From positions 2,790,001-2,854,000 of the forward strand of contig NC_007778.1 in assembly GCF_000013365.1 (NCBI RefSeq): a stretch of 64,000 bases of DNA, in the 5' to 3' direction. Shown one piece after another: positions 1 through 9,268 of the stretch. Within the stretch, counting starts at the first letter, position 1; each line of letters opens with the position of its first letter. Source of the DNA: Rhodopseudomonas palustris HaA2 (GTDB taxonomy: Bacteria > Pseudomonadota > Alphaproteobacteria > Rhizobiales > Xanthobacteraceae). The notes beneath the pieces were generated by a model that saw nothing but the letters and a program-made list of their open reading frames with translations, was not told the DNA's origin and made no database searches. Both the position numbers and the translations under genes were made by a program.

Positions 1-658
1 AGCGCTTGTCGTCCTTGCCGATCAGGCTGATCCAGCCGGTGTGGAACAGCACGACGTCGCCCTGACGGATTTCGACGCCCTGCTTCTTGGCGACGTCCTC
101 GATCTCCTTGACGTTGAAGGCGGTGCCTTCCTTGACGACGTCGGTGCCGAAATGCGCCGCCATGTCGAGCAGCACGCCGCGCGTCACCATCGGCGGCACC
201 TTGTCGATGCCGAGCTTCTTCAGGCCGGTCGCATCGCCGAAATCGGCGATCTTGTTGCCGTTGTAGTAGACGTGCTCGACGCCAATATGGCCGAGCCCGT
301 CGAGCTGGCTGCCGACGCCGACCCAGCCTTCGATGATGTCGTCATTGTAGGTCGTCTTGCTCGGGCCCATGCCGGGGCTGCCGGCCTGGCCGGGTTGCAC
401 CACGGTGATCTTGAAGGCGCGCGGCGGATAGGCCGGGGTCTTGGTATCGACCGGGATGCCGAGCGCGTAGACCTTGCCGGTCTTCACCAGTTGCGCGGCT
501 TTCAGCGCCAGCTCGGGCGTCAGATAGTTGGCGGCGCCGATCTCGTCGTTCGGCCCCCATTTCGACTTGGTCCAGTCCGGTGCGGGGGCCTGGGCCTGAG
601 CGATCCCGATCGAGCCCATCAACGCGACCGAGACGCCGAGCGTCAGCATTTTCAGCAT
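1..658 (-). CDS. Cyclase family protein (kynurenine formamidase-like), partial
   Basis: The 5' part of a secreted cyclase-family hydrolase; the 3' end lies before base 1. Translation starts at the ATG complementary to 656-658, behind a GGGAG ribosome binding site; a second in-frame ATG lies 9 bases downstream. The N-terminus (MLKMLTLGVSVALMG..AQAQA) is a signal peptide, so the protein should be periplasmic. After it come WGPNDEIGAANYLTPE and, near the break, GDVVLFHTGW, both typical of the cyclase/kynurenine formamidase fold (PF04199), which hydrolyses amide or ester bonds using bound metal. Family is clear; substrate cannot be told from sequence. It is divergent from the nitronate monooxygenase gene, with about 300 bases between them. 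Confidence 0.85.
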   Translation of the reverse strand, partial: MLKMLTLGVSVALMGSIGIAQAQAPAPDWTKSKWGPNDEIGAANYLTPELALKAAQLVKTGKVYALGIPVDTKTPAYPPRAFKITVVQPGQAGSPGMGPSKTTYNDDIIEGWVGVGSQLDGLGHIGVEHVYYNGNKIADFGDATGLKKLGIDKVPPMVTRGVLLDMAAHFGTDVVKEGTAFNVKEIEDVAKKQGVEIRQGDVVLFHTGWISLIGKDDKR

Positions 659-958
659 GGTGGTTTTCTCCCGATTGTTGTTTCTTGACGTTTGTCGTCG
701 GCCCGCAACGCCGTTGCCGGTTGCGGGCCGCGTGCGATCTTCCGCCGGAAAGCTGCTTCGCGCCATCGGCAACATTGGGTGCGGCGCCGCAAATCGCCAT
801 AGAAACGGGACCGCTCATGCCGTGGTGCGAGATCGCGTTGTTGCACGCGCGAACCACCTCATTCAGCCCCGGATAGCCGGGCGACCGCGCTGCGTGCTAA
901 AGCGGCGGCGGCGCGCAACGACGCCCGCCGTCCTTTCTCACCATCGCGAGCACTGAGC

Positions 959-2408
<1,450 letters not shown>

Positions 2409-2418
2409 GAGCCCGCCG

Positions 2419-2625
2419 ATGTGCCTGCTGTGCGACGACGAGAAGGCCTATCAGGCCTATATGGACTACCTCGACGCCATGGAGCGGCAAGGCAAGGTCG
2501 CTGACCCCGACAAGGCGATGGACGCGATCCTCGACGGCCTGCAGGCCGCCGACAAGGCCAGGCGCGACGCGCCCGAGAACGACAAGACGCTGTCGCCGTT
2601 CTTCTGCAGCCCGGTGAACAAGTAG
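2419..2625 (+). CDS. Small conserved-type hypothetical protein with CxxC start
   Basis: 68 residues beginning MCLLCDDEKAYQAYMDYLDA; GGAG lies 8-11 bases upstream of the ATG. It begins 10 bases after gatC and is probably co-transcribed with it. The cysteines at 2 and 5 form a CxxC near the very N-terminus, and another occurs at the end (FFCSPVNK), which could suggest metal or thiol chemistry. The remainder is a charged helix. I do not recognise a named family. The stop codon is only 3 bases from the brnA stop codon on the other strand, so the two units converge. Confidence 0.65.
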   Translation: MCLLCDDEKAYQAYMDYLDAMERQGKVADPDKAMDAILDGLQAADKARRDAPENDKTLSPFFCSPVNK

Positions 2626-2628
2626 GCC

Positions 2629-2913
2629 TCAAGCCTTCTTCAGCTTGCGGACGCGGCGCAGGTCGGCGTTGATCTGCGACTGCCAGCCGGCCCCGAGGGC
2701 GCGATAGGACTCCAGCACATCGGCATCGAGCCGCAAGGTAACGGAACTCTTCGGCTGCGCCCCGAGCGGGGGCCGACCACGGCGGACGATCTTGCCGCCG
2801 ATGCGAATTTCGCCGGTGCGGAAGAATTCGTCGAGTAATTCGGGCGCATCATCGGGATCGTCAGTCAAAGGCTTGCCGAAAGAGGGCGGCCCAGCGGACT
2901 TCTTCCTTGGCAT
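2629..2913 (-). CDS. brnA: BrnA-type antitoxin
   Basis: 94 residues. The C-terminal half (about 55-88: SSVTLRLDADVLESYRALG...QSQINADLRR) is a ribbon-helix-helix-like DNA-binding segment typical of BrnA antitoxins (PF14384). The N-terminal half is acidic (DDPDDAPELLDEFF), the part that in this family contacts the toxin. It overlaps the brnT reading frame by 53 bases, the usual BrnT-BrnA arrangement, so translation is probably coupled. The family neutralises the toxin and represses its own operon. The pair lies antisense between gatC and gatA. Confidence 0.88.
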   Translation of the reverse strand: MPRKKSAGPPSFGKPLTDDPDDAPELLDEFFRTGEIRIGGKIVRRGRPPLGAQPKSSVTLRLDADVLESYRALGAGWQSQINADLRRVRKLKKA

Positions 2914-3148
2914 GGCAATACCTCATCGAAATCACATGATGGTCGCCGTCTCGTGGCGTCCAGACGATCACGACCATGCGTGAACCGACGTATCCGGCGG
3001 TGATGTAGCGGTTCTCGCCGTAGTCGAAGCGATCGTCGAGCTTCGTCACGATACGTCCGGCAAATGCCGTTGCGGCGTCGGTGGCAAAGTCGAGACCACG
3101 ATGTCGCCGGGTCCAATCCCGCTTTGCCGGATCGAATGAGATGGACAT
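2861..3148 (-). CDS. brnT: BrnT-type ribonuclease toxin
   Basis: 95 residues, the standard BrnT length (PF04365). It opens MSISFDPAKRDWTRRHRGLDF, matching the family's FDPAKxxxNxxKHGxxF opening, and continues with ITAGYVGSRMVVIVWTPRDG and the family-typical VISMRYCHAKEEVRWA. BrnT is a RelE-fold ribonuclease that blocks growth under stress until titrated by BrnA. It is full length with no obvious damage. The ATG has no Shine-Dalgarno sequence and lies only 5 bases beyond a -10-like box, so the mRNA may be leaderless. It is encoded on the strand opposite gatC and gatA. Confidence 0.87.
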   Translation of the reverse strand: MSISFDPAKRDWTRRHRGLDFATDAATAFAGRIVTKLDDRFDYGENRYITAGYVGSRMVVIVWTPRDGDHHVISMRYCHAKEEVRWAALFRQAFD

Positions 3149-3153
3149 GCAAT

Positions 3154-3181
3154 TATGTAACTACAATATTCGAAACGTCAA
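3154..3181 (-). promoter_or_regulatory. Putative brnTA promoter
   Basis: On the minus strand, TTGACG (complement of 3176-3181), a 16-base spacer and TACATA (complement of 3154-3159) in an AT-rich patch. Initiation about 7 bases downstream would fall on the brnT start codon at 3148, so the transcript would be leaderless. BrnA probably binds here to autoregulate; that is inferred from the family. Confidence 0.5.
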
Positions 3182-3328
3182 TGCCCGACTCTAGCCGCGC
3201 CAGCCAAAGCGGCACAATCGCTTCAATTGTCGAAGGCGCTGTGCTAGCCAGCGCTGCAACAAAGCCGCACGGATCCGCGGCGCCCGTGACCGGCCCGGCG
3301 CCGGCTTCAATCCAGGCGTGCCTGAACC

Positions 3329-4807
3329 ATGACCGATCTGACTTCGCTGACGCTGGCCGAGGCCCGCGATGGCCTCGTGAACAAGTCCTTCACCGCGGTC
3401 GAACTGACCGACGCGCATCTCGCCGCAATCGAAGCCGCGCGTGTGCTCAACGCCTATGTGCTGGAGACGCCGGATCAGGCACGGCAGATGGCGCAGGCGG
3501 CGGATGCGCAGATCGCCAAAGGCGAGGGCGGGCCGCTCGCCGGCATCCCGCTCGGCATCAAGGATCTGTTCGCCACCAAAGGCACGCGCACCACCGCCTG
3601 CTCGAAAATTCTCGGAGACTTCAAGCCTCCCTACGAGTCGACCGTGACGTCGCAGCTGTGGCGCGACGGCGCCGTGCTGCTCGGCAAGCTCAACAACGAC
3701 GAATTCGCGATGGGCTCGTCGAACGAGACATCGTGCTTCGGCCCGGTGGTCAACCCATGGCGGCGCGCGGGCTCGGAGACCAAGCTGGTTCCTGGCGGCT
3801 CGTCCGGCGGCTCGGCGGCGGCGGTGGCCGCCGGCCTCTGCCTCGGCGCCACCGCCACCGACACCGGCGGGTCGATCCGGCAGCCGGCGGCGTTCACCGG
3901 CACCGTCGGCATCAAGCCGACCTATGGCCGCTGCTCGCGCTGGGGCATCGTCGCGTTTGCGTCCTCGCTCGACCAGGCCGGTCCGATTGCCCGCACGGTG
4001 CGCGACAGCGCGATCCTGCTCGGCTCGATGGCCGGCTTTGACCCGAAGGACACAACCTCGGTGGATCGCCCAGTGCCGAACTACGAAGCCGCGATCGGCG
4101 GCTCGGTGAAGGGCATGAAGATCGGCATCCCGAAGGAGTATCGGCTCGACGGCATGCCGGCCGAGATCGAGAAATTGTGGATGCAGGGCGCCGAGTGGCT
4201 GAAAGCGGCGGGCGCCGAATTGGTCGAGGTGTCGCTGCCGCACACCAAATACGCACTGCCGGCCTATTACATCGTGGCGCCGGCGGAAGCCTCGTCGAAC
4301 CTCGCGCGCTACGACGGCGTGCGCTACGGCACCCGCGTCAACGGCCGCAACATCGTCGAGATGTACGAGAACACCCGCGCGGCCGGTTTCGGCGCCGAGG
4401 TCAAGCGTCGCATCATGATCGGAACCTATGTGCTGTCGGCGGGCTATTACGACGCCTATTATCTCCGCGCCCAGAAGGTCCGCACCCTGATCAAGCGCGA
4501 TTTCGAGCAGTGCTTCGACCAGGGCGTCTCCGCGATCCTGACGCCCGCGACGCCATCGGCGGCGTTCGGAATCGGCGAAAAAGGCGGCGCCGATCCGGTC
4601 GAGATGTACCTGAACGACATCTTCACCGTGACGGTGAACATGGCGGGCCTGCCGGGCATCGCGGTTCCGGCGGGGAGCGACTCGCAGGGACTTCCGCTGG
4701 GGCTGCAACTGATCGGGCGGCCGTTCGACGAGGAGACGTTGTTCTCCCTCGGCGACGTCATCGAGCAGTCCGCCGGCCGGTTCACGCCGGCTAAGTGGTG
4801 GGCGTAG
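3329..4807 (+). CDS. gatA: Asp-tRNA(Asn)/Glu-tRNA(Gln) amidotransferase subunit A
   Basis: 492 residues, the usual length. GatA is the amidase-signature subunit that frees ammonia from glutamine and channels it to GatB. The catalytic triad is visible: Lys78 in [10 protein letters not shown], Ser158 in [15 protein letters not shown] and Ser182 in [10 protein letters not shown]. Other signatures are [20 protein letters not shown] and the C-terminal [10 protein letters not shown]. The start codon follows a 180-base gap from brnT on the other strand, so gatA must carry its own promoter or read through from gatC across the antisense pair. A sensor kinase gene lies between gatA and gatB. Confidence 0.97.
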   Translation: MTDLTSLTLAEARDGLVNKSFTAVELTDAHLAAIEAARVLNAYVLETPDQARQMAQAADAQIAKGEGGPLAGIPLGIKDLFATKGTRTTACSKILGDFKPPYESTVTSQLWRDGAVLLGKLNNDEFAMGSSNETSCFGPVVNPWRRAGSETKLVPGGSSGGSAAAVAAGLCLGATATDTGGSIRQPAAFTGTVGIKPTYGRCSRWGIVAFASSLDQAGPIARTVRDSAILLGSMAGFDPKDTTSVDRPVPNYEAAIGGSVKGMKIGIPKEYRLDGMPAEIEKLWMQGAEWLKAAGAELVEVSLPHTKYALPAYYIVAPAEASSNLARYDGVRYGTRVNGRNIVEMYENTRAAGFGAEVKRRIMIGTYVLSAGYYDAYYLRAQKVRTLIKRDFEQCFDQGVSAILTPATPSAAFGIGEKGGADPVEMYLNDIFTVTVNMAGLPGIAVPAGSDSQGLPLGLQLIGRPFDEETLFSLGDVIEQSAGRFTPAKWWA

Positions 4808-4888
4808 CCTGCGCGCGATGCACCGGCTTTTGCGTTGCGTTTCCCGTTTTGTTTCGCCATTCTCGGATGGGTGGGTAGGATTTGTTGA

Positions 4889-5989
4889 ATGAGCGCCGAT
4901 GAAGGGGGGCCGTCTCCGCAAAGCGTCGACGGGATTTTAGGCTCGTCAAAGATTGCGGTGGCGATCGAGAACGACCGCTACAAGCACCTGCTCGACAATG
5001 TTCCGGTGGCCCTCGCGGTGTCGCGTGGCAACGGCGACGATCAGCGGATCGTCTATATCAATCACGCTTTCGAAGATCTGATGTCGCTGGCCCCGGCCGA
5101 CATCGAGGGGCAGGGCTGGAACTGCCTCGATGCGTTGATCAACGAAGACGATACGGCGCTGACGCTCGGCGCGGCGATCCGGGACGGCGAGGATTTCATC
5201 GGCGTGTTCCGCCCCACCGTGCCGCCCGACCGGGTGCTGATCGTGCAGGCCTACGCCTCCGTGATCGAGAGCGACGACGGCGTCGAGAATTTCCGGATCG
5301 CGGCGTTGGTCGATGTCGGCGGACGCGAGCGGGCGCAGATCGAGCTGTTCGAGTCCCAGATCCGTGAACGCGACACCCTGATGCGCGAGCTGCAGCATAG
5401 GGTGAAGAACAATCTGCAATTGGTGACGGCGCTGGTGCGGCTCGAAGCGCGTTCGGCGGCCGAAGGCGAGACCGTCGCGCTGACGCGGCTCGCAAGCCGG
5501 ATCGATGCGTTGACCGCGCTGTACCGGATTTTGTCCGCAGAGAGTGCCGCCGGCAGCGATATCGATCTCGGCCAATATCTGTCGGATGTCACCGAGGCGG
5601 TGATGCAGGCCCATGGCAGCGAGGGGATCGCCTACGACCTCAATGTCGGGTACTGCCCGCTCTCGGTCAATGTGGCGATGCCCGCCGGCCTCCTGGTGAA
5701 CGAGATGCTGACCAACGCGCTGAAATACGCCTTCGTCGGACGCCGCGGCGGCCGGATCAAGGTGATCTGTAGCGTCGAGAACGGTCGCGTCTCGGTGATC
5801 GTCTCGGACGACGGCGCCGGCCTGCCGGAAGGCCAGGAATGGCCGTCGCCGCGCAAGCTCGGCGCGCTGATCCTGCAGACCCTCAAGGAAAACGCCCGCA
5901 ACGTTACGTTCCGGGCAGAGAGCATTCGCGGGCAGGGCACGTTGTTCGCCCTCGGCTTCGAAGCGCCACCGGCTCCGGCGACGAATTGA
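4889..5989 (+). CDS. Cytosolic PAS-HisKA_2 sensor histidine kinase
   Basis: 366 residues with no signal peptide or membrane segment. Residues 25-140 look like one PAS domain ([15 protein letters not shown] ... [12 protein letters not shown]), followed by a short helix and a HisKA_2 dimerisation region with the phospho-accepting His170 in [16 protein letters not shown]. The ATPase domain follows, with N-box [13 protein letters not shown]1 box DDGAGLP and a degenerate G2 region ([16 protein letters not shown]). HisKA_2/HWE kinases in alphaproteobacteria often feed the PhyR general stress pathway; that role is only inferred. Cys79 in WNC falls where LOV photoreceptors hold their flavin-reactive cysteine, but the neighbouring LOV residues are absent. 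No response regulator gene is adjacent. Confidence 0.85.
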   Translation: MSADEGGPSPQSVDGILGSSKIAVAIENDRYKHLLDNVPVALAVSRGNGDDQRIVYINHAFEDLMSLAPADIEGQGWNCLDALINEDDTALTLGAAIRDGEDFIGVFRPTVPPDRVLIVQAYASVIESDDGVENFRIAALVDVGGRERAQIELFESQIRERDTLMRELQHRVKNNLQLVTALVRLEARSAAEGETVALTRLASRIDALTALYRILSAESAAGSDIDLGQYLSDVTEAVMQAHGSEGIAYDLNVGYCPLSVNVAMPAGLLVNEMLTNALKYAFVGRRGGRIKVICSVENGRVSVIVSDDGAGLPEGQEWPSPRKLGALILQTLKENARNVTFRAESIRGQGTLFALGFEAPPAPATN

Positions 5990-6120
5990 TCTTGGAGCGG
6001 GGCGCCCCGCCAGGCGGCGGCGGTCCCCGCATCCATGCTGTTTCGGCTTCGTACTGTTGGAAAATGACGCAGATCGGCCTATTCAGGCCCTCATTGCTGA
6101 ATTCGTCAGAGAGTTTCTCC

Positions 6121-7605
6121 ATGAACGCACCCGTCAAACCGTCCCAGCTCATCAAGGGCGCCACCGGCGATTGGGAAGTCGTGATCGGGCTGGAGATCCA
6201 CGCCCAGGTCTCGTCCAACGCCAAGCTGTTCTCCGGTGCGGCGACCGAATTCGGCGGCGATCCCAACAGCCACGTCTCGCTGGTCGACGCCGCGATGCCC
6301 GGCATGCTGCCGGTGATCAACGAGGAGTGCGTGAAGCAGGCGATCCGTTCGGGACTGGGACTGAACGCCCAGATCAACCTGCGCTCGGTGTTCGACCGCA
6401 AGAACTATTTCTATCCGGATCTGCCGCAGGGCTACCAGATCAGCCAGTACAAGTCGCCGATCGTGGGCGAGGGCGAGGTCGTGGTCGATCTGCCGGACGG
6501 CGACAGCACCACCGTCGGCATCGAGCGGCTGCATCTCGAACAGGACGCCGGCAAATTGCTGCACGATCAGGACCCGACTTCGACCTTCGTCGATCTCAAT
6601 CGCTCCGGCGTTGCGCTGATGGAGATCGTCTCCAAGCCGGATCTGCGGTCGTCCGAACAGGCCAAGGCCTATGTGTCGAAGCTGCGCACCATCCTGCGCT
6701 ATCTCGGCACCTGCGACGGCGACATGGAAAAGGGCAGCCTGCGCGCCGACGTCAACGTCTCGGTGCGCAAGCCGGGCGAGCCGTACGGCACGCGGTGCGA
6801 GATCAAGAACGTCAACTCGATCCGCTTTATCGGTCAGGCGATCGAATACGAGGCTCGCCGCCAGATCGGAGTTCTCGAAGACGGCGGCGCGATCGTGCAG
6901 GAGACACGGCTGTTCGATGCGGGCAAGGGCGAGACGCGGTCGATGCGTTCCAAGGAGGAGGCGCACGACTATCGCTACTTCCCCGATCCAGACCTGCTGC
7001 CGCTGGAATTCTCCCAGGCCTATGTCGACGAGCTGAAGGCCGGGTTGCCGGAACTGCCGGACCAGAAGAAGGCCCGGTTCATCGGCAGTTTCGGGCTCTC
7101 GCCGGACGACGCGGGCGTGCTGGTGAGCGAGCGGGAGAGCGCCGATTTCTACGAGGCGGTGCTCGCCGCACTTGCGGACGCCGCGCGCGACGGCAAGCTC
7201 GCGGCCAACTGGGTGATCAACGAACTGTTCGGCCGCCTCAACAAGGACGGCCAGAGCATCGAGGTGTCGCCGGTCTCCGCCGCGCAGCTGGCTGCGATCG
7301 TCGACCTGATCGGCGAAGGCACCATCTCCGGCAAGATCGCCAAAGAGCTGTTCGAAATCGTCTGGACCGAAGGCGGCGATCCGCGCGTACTGGTCGAAGC
7401 GCGCGGCATGAAGCAGGTCACCGACCTCTCCGCGATCGAGAAGGTGGTCGACGAGATCATCGCCGGCAATCCCGACAAGGTCGCGCAGGCGATCGCCAAG
7501 CCGGCGATGCTCGGCTGGTTCGTCGGACAGGTGATGAAATCGTCCGGCGGCAAGGCGAACCCGCAGGCCGTGAACGACCTCTTGAAGCGTAAGCTCGGTC
7601 TCTGA
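6121..7605 (+). CDS. gatB: Asp-tRNA(Asn)/Glu-tRNA(Gln) amidotransferase subunit B
   Basis: 494 residues starting [21 protein letters not shown]. GatB binds the misacylated tRNA, phosphorylates the acyl group with ATP and completes transamidation with ammonia from GatA. Family signatures are [20 protein letters not shown] at the start, the kinase-domain motif [18 protein letters not shown], and [13 protein letters not shown]. The C-terminal YqeY-like helical tRNA-binding domain is complete, ending [17 protein letters not shown]. An in-frame upstream extension to 5839 exists but overlaps the kinase gene and does not resemble GatB, so the ATG at 6121 is chosen. It is 131 bases downstream of the kinase. 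Confidence 0.97.
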   Translation: MNAPVKPSQLIKGATGDWEVVIGLEIHAQVSSNAKLFSGAATEFGGDPNSHVSLVDAAMPGMLPVINEECVKQAIRSGLGLNAQINLRSVFDRKNYFYPDLPQGYQISQYKSPIVGEGEVVVDLPDGDSTTVGIERLHLEQDAGKLLHDQDPTSTFVDLNRSGVALMEIVSKPDLRSSEQAKAYVSKLRTILRYLGTCDGDMEKGSLRADVNVSVRKPGEPYGTRCEIKNVNSIRFIGQAIEYEARRQIGVLEDGGAIVQETRLFDAGKGETRSMRSKEEAHDYRYFPDPDLLPLEFSQAYVDELKAGLPELPDQKKARFIGSFGLSPDDAGVLVSERESADFYEAVLAALADAARDGKLAANWVINELFGRLNKDGQSIEVSPVSAAQLAAIVDLIGEGTISGKIAKELFEIVWTEGGDPRVLVEARGMKQVTDLSAIEKVVDEIIAGNPDKVAQAIAKPAMLGWFVGQVMKSSGGKANPQAVNDLLKRKLGL

Positions 7606-8128
7606 CGGCGCGCCGCGTGTGCCGTCTTCGCCGTCGTCGCGACGCGCGGAGGCTGCGCGGCGCCGACGATCGCTCTCGAATCATCGGTTTCGATTCGCGC
7701 CGAAACCCACGCCCCGCAGCATCCATTGTGCGCCCATGCGGGGGTGTGCATGAAAATATTTTCGTTGCCAAAAATTGCGACTCAGAGTCCACGCGCGACG
7801 CGCGTGCGCCGACTCGGCGCGCCTTGCGCGGAGGCAAAGTGTGTACTTGGCACTACTAACGAATTCAAAAAAGCTCTGCAGTTCGTGCGTTTCTTGTGAT
7901 CTTGACAAATGCCGATGCAGGTTTTTTGCGGGTAAACTCGATCGTGCGGTGAATTGCGCGACACGGCGATTTCAAAGACGCCGCAGCCGAGCGGCAAAAC
8001 AGCCATCAACACTTCCTTAAGCGGGACACTGTTTTTTTCGATGTGTTGGTGTATTCGGGAAGTAGTGCATCTCGATTCCCGAGTGCACGCAGCAGCAATC
8101 GAGCCATCTCACTTTATCGGAGGGCAAC
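7606..8128. other. Intergenic region between gatB and the histone-like peptide gene
   Basis: No convincing gene in 523 bases. It contains a TTGACA (7902-7907) with no clear -10 at standard spacing, a run of seven T at 8032-8038, and a 7-bp stem (TCGGGAA 8055-8061 pairing with TTCCCGA 8076-8082) about 47 bases before the next start codon. Part of it is more AT-rich than its surroundings. It probably holds the promoter and leader of the Lys/Ala-rich peptide gene. Confidence 0.5.
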
Positions 8129-8251
8129 ATGGCCAAGAAAGCGAAGAAGGCAGTAAAGAAGACGACGAAGGTGGCCAAGAAGGCCAAGAGCGCCGTCAAG
8201 AAGACTGCGAAGAAGACGAAGAAGGTCGCCAAGAAGGCCGCCAAGAAGTAA
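8129..8251 (+). CDS. Lys/Ala-rich histone H1-like peptide, 40 aa
   Basis: A 40-residue frame with a strong ribosome binding site (GGAGGG, 5 bases before ATG). Composition is almost only Lys, Ala, Val and Thr (MAKKAKKAVKKTTKVAKKAK...KKVAKKAAKK), with no acidic residue. This resembles the C-terminal tail of histone H1 and the AKK-repeat histone-like proteins of Bordetella, Chlamydia and many Rhizobiales. It would bind DNA or RNA nonspecifically through charge; a nucleoid or dormancy role is inference. Lysine is nearly always AAG, fitting the GC-rich host. A stem with a UUCG loop follows two bases after the stop. Confidence 0.75.
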   Translation: MAKKAKKAVKKTTKVAKKAKSAVKKTAKKTKKVAKKAAKK

Positions 8252-8252
8252 G

Positions 8253-8266
8253 CTCGCTTCGGCGAG
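8253..8266 (+). terminator. Short UUCG stem-loop after the histone-like peptide
   Basis: CTCGC-TTCG-GCGAG starts two bases after the stop codon. It is a stable UUCG tetraloop hairpin, but no T tract follows, so it may protect the mRNA end rather than terminate. Confidence 0.3.
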
Positions 8267-8760
8267 AGCCGGCTCGAAAGATGCCGGCAGCGTCACGAGG
8301 GCCATCGGCGAGGCACGCTTTCACGAGCTTCTCCCCGGCGAAGGCCTTGGTCGACGAGAGGGTGTCGGCGAGACATCAGGTCAAGCGGCTGGAATTTTTC
8401 GACGGGGTTCGTCCTCGTCCGTGAAAGTCCGGCAGAAGAAACGGTTTTTCTTCGAACGGTGCGGATGCTGGGTCCGCAGTTTCACGGCGGTCATCGCGTG
8501 TGAGATTTGGTCCTGACGTGTTCGCCGACGCCCTCGTTGTTTTCCGAGCCCCGGTTCCGGCTCGTGAGCAGTTCCGCCTTCGGGCCCCGCGGCTTTGCTG
8601 CCGTCCAACTCCTCCCGTCCTGTCGTCCGCTTCGTCGCGCCCTGCCGCTGCGGTTTCGCCGGCCGAGGTCCGCCGCGCTCGCCCGGTTGCCGCGATGGTT
8701 ATCGGTTCGCCAAATCCCAGGGTGAATCGACCGTAAGCGCATCGAGAAAGTCGCTGTGCC

Positions 8761-8856
8761 TCAGCGGTTTCTTCGATTCACCCAGACGGGCCGCCGGTCC
8801 GCGTTCAGAATCCGTTCATCGCGACGCTTAAACTGCTCTTCAAATTTGACCGACAT
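8761..8856 (-). CDS. Candidate 31-aa highly charged small protein
   Basis: MSVKFEEQFKRRDERILNAD and a basic tail ending VNRRNR. The ATG has a good Shine-Dalgarno-like GGGGTGATC immediately upstream. Small size and lack of any known family make it tentative. It reads away from the Sel1 gene, with its start about 100 bases upstream of that gene. Confidence 0.3.
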   Translation of the reverse strand: MSVKFEEQFKRRDERILNADRRPVWVNRRNR

Positions 8857-8953
8857 GATCACCCCATAACGCGCCGGGACACGGCGGTGGGGACGACAAG
8901 ATCAGAGGACAGGAGCCGCGCTCGGTTCGGGCCCGGCCAGGATGGAGAGACAG

Positions 8954-9220
8954 ATGCTGCAGGGACATTTCAACATCGAGACTGCGCTGCCGATCGAAGC
9001 CGGCGAGAGCCCGGACGTGCTGTTCGATCTCGGCCTGTTGTTCGCGTCGGGGCGCGGCGCGCCGGTCGATCTGATCGCGGCGCACAAATGGTTCAACCTT
9101 GCCGCTCTGAGAGGCCGCGCCGACGCGATCGAACTGCGTCGCGAAGTCGCCGAGCAGATGTCGGCCGACGAGATCGCCGCGGCGCAGCGCGAAGCGCGGG
9201 CCTGGATCACCTCGCACTGA
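8954..9220 (+). CDS. Sel1-repeat-like small protein
   Basis: 88 residues from the ATG at 8954, chosen because GGAG sits 6 bases upstream; an in-frame ATG at 8942 would add four residues but has no usable spacing. The core DVLFDLGLLFASGRGAPVDLIAAHKWFNLAALRG is one Sel1-like repeat (the A-H-K-W-F-N-L-A-A signature), followed by REVAEQMSADEIAAAQREAR, a helix often found at the end of this family. Such repeats mediate protein contacts. No signal peptide is visible. A partner cannot be identified. Confidence 0.85.
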   Translation: MLQGHFNIETALPIEAGESPDVLFDLGLLFASGRGAPVDLIAAHKWFNLAALRGRADAIELRREVAEQMSADEIAAAQREARAWITSH

Positions 9221-9268
9221 TTGCGGGGAGGGCAGAGACCGCCCGAGGACCCTCCGCAGTCGCGCCGT

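Larger units (their letters stand above)
8252..8953. other. 700-base region without a confident gene
   Basis: Between the histone-like peptide and the Sel1 gene. No long frame has convincing protein character. It contains a minus-strand 31-codon candidate at 8761-8856, and an inverted repeat (AGGGTGAATCGA at 8719-8730 against TCGATTCACCCA at 8773-8784) enclosing a smaller CGCTG/CAGCG stem. This could mark a structured RNA or a 3' element. Otherwise nothing recognised. Confidence 0.4.

Noticed and set aside
3191-4921. 576-codon minus-strand frame over gatA
   Set aside because: Shadow of gatA; no recognisable domain.
7902-7907. TTGACA as promoter of the Lys/Ala-rich peptide gene
   Set aside because: No -10 element at 16-18 bases; nearest TAAACT is 25 bases away.
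8803-8817. GTTC-AGAATCC-GTTC, a second LexA-type direct repeat
   Set aside because: About two such matches are expected by chance in this window; it has a GC-rich context, lies far from a likely SOS gene and overlaps the candidate 31-aa frame.
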